Origin: Pseudomonadales bacterium | GTDB lineage: Bacteria > Pseudomonadota > Gammaproteobacteria > Pseudomonadales > Azotimanducaceae | Length of the DNA: 64,000 nt | Assembly: GCA_022825925.1 (NCBI GenBank) | Contig: JAJDVW010000083.1 | Coordinates: 26,550-90,549 of the forward strand | Direction: 5' to 3' | Shown: piece by piece, positions 60,818 through 64,000 of the stretch | Position numbering within the stretch: position 1 is the stretch's first letter | How the letters are laid out: the number at the start of each line of letters is the position of its first letter | Position numbers and translations under genes: made by a program | The notes under the pieces: generated by a model | What the model was told of the DNA's origin: nothing | Databases searched by the model: none | Seen by the model: only the letters and a program-made list of their open reading frames with translations

Positions 60818-60870
60818 TCGTGTCAGTCGGTGCCCGGCCCGGTCAAGAATAGCCGCGCGCATTTTTGACC
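60818..60870 (-). promoter_or_regulatory. hicA promoter with inverted repeat
   Basis: On the minus strand TTGACC (60846-60841), 17 bases, then ACACGA (60823-60818) as a -10. GGTCAA at 60841-60846 and TTGACC at 60865-60870 form an inverted repeat, 24 bp between centres, with one arm covering the -35. This is a likely HicB operator. Confidence 0.45.
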
Positions 60871-60901
60871 GCAATCGGCGGGCTTGCCGCCAGCGCGCGG
60901 T

Positions 60902-60922
60902 GGGCCGCCGCAAGGGCGGCCC
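60902..60922 (-). terminator. 8-bp hairpin directly after uvrB
   Basis: GGGCCGCC (60902-60909), loop GCAAG, GGCGGCCC (60915-60922), touching the uvrB stop codon. No T-run. Probable transcript end of uvrB before the hicAB promoter. Confidence 0.5.
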
Positions 60923-62938
60923 CTACGAGGCCATCAACTGCCGGTCCCGAAGCGCCGCGATCTCGTCGCGCAGCGCGGCGGCCTCCTCGAACTCCAGGTT
61001 GCGTGCCCGCTCGAACATCTCCTCTTCGAGCTTCGCGAGCAGCTTGCCGAGGGCCGCCGGGTCTTCCGGCAGGGCGCGCTGCCGCTTGCGCTCGGCCTTG
61101 CGTCCGCGCGTTTTCGGCATGCCCGGGGCGGCCCGGGCGCCCTCCATGATGTCGGGGATCTCCTTGACGATGCCCCGGGGCGTGATGTCGTGCTCGGCGT
61201 TGAAGTCGAGCTGCCGGCGGCGGCGGCGGGCGGTTTCGTCGATGGCGGCCTGCATGGAGCCCGTGACCGTGTCGGCGTAGAGGATCGCCCGCCCGTGCAG
61301 GTGGCGCGCGGCCCGTCCGATGGTCTGGATGAGGGAACGCTCCGCCCGCAGGAACCCTTCCTTGTCGGCGTCCAGGATCGCGACGAGGGAGACTTCCGGC
61401 ATGTCGAGCCCCTCCCGCAGGAGGTTGATGCCGACGAGCACGTCGAACACGCCGAGGCGCAGGTCGCGCACGATCTCCATGCGTTCGACCGTGTCGATGT
61501 CCGAGTGCAGGTAGCGGACGCGCACGCCGTGTTCGTCGAGGTAGTCGGTCAGGTCCTCCGCCATGCGCTTGGTGAGCGTCGTCACCAGCACGCGTTCGCC
61601 CCGGGCGACCGTGACGCGGATCTCCTCGAACAGGTCGTCGACCTGGGTGGACGCCGGTCGGATGGTGACCTCCGGGTCGACCAGCCCGGTGGGCCGGACG
61701 ACCTGTTCGACGACCTGTCCGGCGTACGTCCCCTCGTAGGGGCCGGGCGTCGCCGAGACGAAGATCATCTGCGGCGCCAGCGCTTCCCACTCGTCGAACC
61801 GCAGGGGACGGTTGTCGAGGGCGGAGGGGAGCCGGAAGCCGTATTCGACGAGCGTCTCCTTGCGCGAGCGGTCGCCCTTGTACATGCCGCCGAGCTGGGG
61901 AACGGTGACGTGGGACTCGTCGATCACGAGGAGGGCGTTCTTCGGCAGGTAGTCGAACAGCGTGGGCGGCGGTTCGCCCTCCTGGCGCCCGGACAGGTAG
62001 CGGGAGTAGTTCTCGATCCCGCTGCAGTAGCCCACCTCCCGGATCATCTCGAGGTCGAAGCGCGTGCGCTGCTCGAGGCGCTGCGCCTCGACCAGCTTGT
62101 CGCGCTCCTTGAGATACGCCACGCGCTCGACCAGCTCCTCGCGGATGTCGTCGACGACGGCGAGAATCCGCTCCCGCGGGGTCACGTAGTGCGTCTTCGG
62201 AAAGACGGTGTAACGCGCCACCCGTTGCAGCACCTCGCCGGTGAGCGGGTCGAAGAGCGACAGGTTCTCGAGCTCGTCGTCGAACAGCTCGATGCGCAGG
62301 GCCTCCTTCTCGGACTCCGCCGGAAAGACGTCGATGACGTCGCCGCGTACCCGGTAGGCGCCGCGCTGGAATGCCGTGTCGTTGCGCGTGTACTGGAGCT
62401 CCGCCAGCCGCATCAGGATGTAGCGCTGGTCGACGCGGTCGCCCCGGTCGAGGTGCAGGACCATCCGGAGGTAGGACTTTGGGTCGCCGAGGCCGTAGAT
62501 CGCCGAGACGGAGGCCACGATGATCGTGTCGCGGCGCTCGATGACGGCCTTCGTCGCGGACAGCCGCATCTGCTCGATGTGCGAGTTGATCGACGCGTCC
62601 TTCTCGATGTACGTGTCGGACGCGGGAACGTAGGCCTCCGGCTGGTAGTAGTCGTAGTAGGAGACGAAGTACTCGACGGCGTTGGCCGGGAAGAACTCGC
62701 GGAACTCGCCGTAGAGCTGCGCCGCGAGGGTCTTGTTGTGGGCCAGCACCAGCGTCGGCCGCTGTACGGCCTCGATGACCTTGGCGACCGCGAAGGTCTT
62801 GCCGGAGCCGGTGACGCCGAGCAGGGTCTGGTGCGCGAGGCCGTCTTCCAGTCCGTCCACCAGCCCCGCGATCGCCGTGGGCTGGTCGCCCGCCGGCGCG
62901 TAGTTCGCGACGACCCGGAACTCGGAGGGTGCCTGCAT
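60923..62938 (-). CDS. uvrB: Excinuclease ABC subunit B
   Basis: 671 residues, usual length. Damage-verifying helicase of nucleotide excision repair. Walker [15 protein letters not shown] (about 41-54), beta-hairpin [16 protein letters not shown]-like [10 protein letters not shown], helicase motif [15 protein letters not shown], and the C-terminal UVR domain with [18 protein letters not shown] 62938 (QAPSEFRV follows) gives the standard N-terminus; an in-frame ATG at 62968 adds ten residues. Confidence 0.97.
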   Translation of the reverse strand: MQAPSEFRVVANYAPAGDQPTAIAGLVDGLEDGLAHQTLLGVTGSGKTFAVAKVIEAVQRPTLVLAHNKTLAAQLYGEFREFFPANAVEYFVSYYDYYQPEAYVPASDTYIEKDASINSHIEQMRLSATKAVIERRDTIIVASVSAIYGLGDPKSYLRMVLHLDRGDRVDQRYILMRLAELQYTRNDTAFQRGAYRVRGDVIDVFPAESEKEALRIELFDDELENLSLFDPLTGEVLQRVARYTVFPKTHYVTPRERILAVVDDIREELVERVAYLKERDKLVEAQRLEQRTRFDLEMIREVGYCSGIENYSRYLSGRQEGEPPPTLFDYLPKNALLVIDESHVTVPQLGGMYKGDRSRKETLVEYGFRLPSALDNRPLRFDEWEALAPQMIFVSATPGPYEGTYAGQVVEQVVRPTGLVDPEVTIRPASTQVDDLFEEIRVTVARGERVLVTTLTKRMAEDLTDYLDEHGVRVRYLHSDIDTVERMEIVRDLRLGVFDVLVGINLLREGLDMPEVSLVAILDADKEGFLRAERSLIQTIGRAARHLHGRAILYADTVTGSMQAAIDETARRRRRQLDFNAEHDITPRGIVKEIPDIMEGARAAPGMPKTRGRKAERKRQRALPEDPAALGKLLAKLEEEMFERARNLEFEEAAALRDEIAALRDRQLMAS

Positions 62939-62984
62939 CGATCGGATTCGGGGTTCGGACGGGACCATTACATCACGGGCCCCG

Positions 62985-63007
62985 GGGGCGGGGCGACGCC
63001 CCGCCCC
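62985..63007. terminator. 10-bp perfect hairpin between the ATPase gene and uvrB
   Basis: GGGGCGGGGC (62985-62994), GAC, GCCCCGCCCC (62998-63007). It is the strongest hairpin seen and lies after the ATPase stop and before uvrB on the minus strand. Without a T-run it may be a terminator, a stabiliser or a repetitive palindromic element. Confidence 0.5.
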
Positions 63008-63106
63008 GACTTCGCGACCCGAGCCAACGCGGGCAATGCCCGGGCGGGAGGGCGGCTTCGGCGTGGCTCGCGGCCCAGCCCCTCCGGACTACGAGCCCGC
63101 GCCCTC

Positions 63107-64000
63107 CTACGGCGCCGGACCGCGGGCCGACGCTTGCCGCCCCGGTTCGTGCGGCACCTTGCCCGTCAGATAGGCGCCGAAGGACGGGATGGGCGTTGCG
63201 TATTGACCGGGTGGCAAGCCTGCCCCGGACAACACGCCGGCATCGACCGTGCGCTGGAACGCCTCCGCCGTCGCCTCGTGGGCGGCGCCGGGCGGCATGC
63301 GCGGGTCCTCTTCCAGGACTTCGTACAACGCCGCAACGATGTCGCGTTCCGCCCAGGGGCCATCGCCGTCGAATGTCCCGAACACTGCGCGCACGGCGGG
63401 CTCGTGGGGGCCGATGGAGCGCAGCCGCTGGTCGTAGTACTGACGCCGCAAGTCGGCCGCGCGACGCATGGCGGCCGGCAGGTCGTCGGGGCGCAACGCG
63501 CCGCCGGCGGCGACGGCGACCTCGAAGCACGCACTGAGGTTGTTGTTCAGGTGCTGCGGCCAGCCGTCGGACAACCGCGCGCAGGCCCGCGCCCAGCGCT
63601 CGAGTTCGGCGGCGGACGCGCGCGGGCGGTAGCGCCGCAACGTGCCGCGCGCCACGGCGCGGGCCTCCGTCGGCGACAAGCAACCCAACTCGTGGTCCGT
63701 CTCTCGTGCCGGACGGGAGATGCCCAGCGCCGCCAGGTTGTCGGCGGTGCGCCCCAGGCCAAAGTACACCGGCACGACGGGGAGGCGGTGGGGGCCTTGG
63801 TGGAGGGCGGCGAGCGCGCGGTTCATCAGCTTGGGCGGCGCGCCCGGCCGCACGGGGACCTCCTCGGAGTCGGCGGCGATGCCCTGCGCCTCGTCCACCA
63901 ACAGGACAATCGGCGCGCGCCAATCGGGGTATGCGCGGCGCAACGCCCGGAAGGAGACGTCCGGCCCGACGTAGTTGCGGGTCATGGACTCTACGGCCTC
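63107..64000 (-). CDS. AAA-type ATPase, C-terminal part (runs off the window)
   Basis: 297 residues visible; the frame is open to the window edge, so the true start is outside. Walker B in APIVLLVDEAQGI near the visible N-terminus, sensor-like VPVYFGLGRTADNLAALG, then a winged-helix-like C-terminal region (WPQHLNNNL, EPAVRAVFGTF, AERDIVAALYEVLEED). The layout recalls STAND/AAA ATPases (archaeal-type or AAA_22/AAA_16), used in defence, regulation or mobile elements. No partner is visible. Confidence 0.65.
   Translation of the reverse strand, partial: EAVESMTRNYVGPDVSFRALRRAYPDWRAPIVLLVDEAQGIAADSEEVPVRPGAPPKLMNRALAALHQGPHRLPVVPVYFGLGRTADNLAALGISRPARETDHELGCLSPTEARAVARGTLRRYRPRASAAELERWARACARLSDGWPQHLNNNLSACFEVAVAAGGALRPDDLPAAMRRAADLRRQYYDQRLRSIGPHEPAVRAVFGTFDGDGPWAERDIVAALYEVLEEDPRMPPGAAHEATAEAFQRTVDAGVLSGAGLPPGQYATPIPSFGAYLTGKVPHEPGRQASARGPAP

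Overview
This window is a chromosomal segment of a very GC-rich proteobacterium, most likely an uncultured gammaproteobacterium. The best evidence is the run smc-zipA-ligA (48381-55312), because ZipA is confined to Gammaproteobacteria. A complete System I cytochrome c maturation operon (ccmABCDEFGHI), TesA divergent from the YbbA/YbbP transporter, and FabV agree with this. Genes are packed tightly. Many neighbours overlap by GTGA or ATGA, GTG and TTG starts are common, and promoters stand out as short AT-rich pockets. Names come from motif recognition in the translated sequence; no database search was possible.

Layout. 1-4944 (minus) is a probable export/periplasm operon: FG-GAP repeat protein, small membrane protein, DUF3604 protein and a type B carboxylesterase cut by the window edge. 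It is divergent from an XRE-like regulator at 5063. 6120-17564 holds a propionyl-CoA to succinyl-CoA module: methylmalonyl-CoA mutase, then epimerase, carboxyltransferase and an unusual biotin carboxylase/BCCP fusion. Mutase and epimerase are separated by a heptad-repeat coiled-coil protein, a frameshifted MFS transporter remnant and a MalT-like LuxR regulator. Two copies of a group-II-intron-like 5' fragment lie just upstream of the mutase and of the epimerase. 17659-22266 carries fabV, hemE and a TonB receptor.

22273-26312 holds a SMUG1-like uracil-DNA glycosylase, a predicted exported beta-propeller protein, a Tat-exported small protein and a second DUF3604 protein. 26522-30452 is tesA divergent from ybbA-ybbP. 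30567-41380 is an accessory/nutrient stretch: an orphan HEPN-motif protein, two more TonB receptors (one with a ten-G tract in its signal-peptide region), an S9 peptidase with a decayed second copy fragment next to a small gene, an atypical SDR and an amidohydrolase.

41445-48244 is ccmABCDEFGHI, translationally coupled almost throughout. 48381-55919 is smc, zipA, ligA and a lytic-transglycosylase lipoprotein. 56022-64000 mixes repair genes (a DinG/YoaA-type helicase and uvrB) with small two-gene modules: a nucleotidyltransferase pair and hicAB. It ends in a partial AAA-type ATPase.

Functionally, propionyl-CoA from odd-chain or branched substrates would be carboxylated, epimerised and rearranged to succinyl-CoA. 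The TonB receptors with S9 and other periplasmic hydrolases suggest peptide or ester scavenging. The ccm operon supplies c-type cytochromes. The items most worth a second look are the poly-G tract, the intron-like repeats, the insert-bearing biotin carboxylase, the nucleotidyltransferase pair and the palindrome inside the carboxylesterase.
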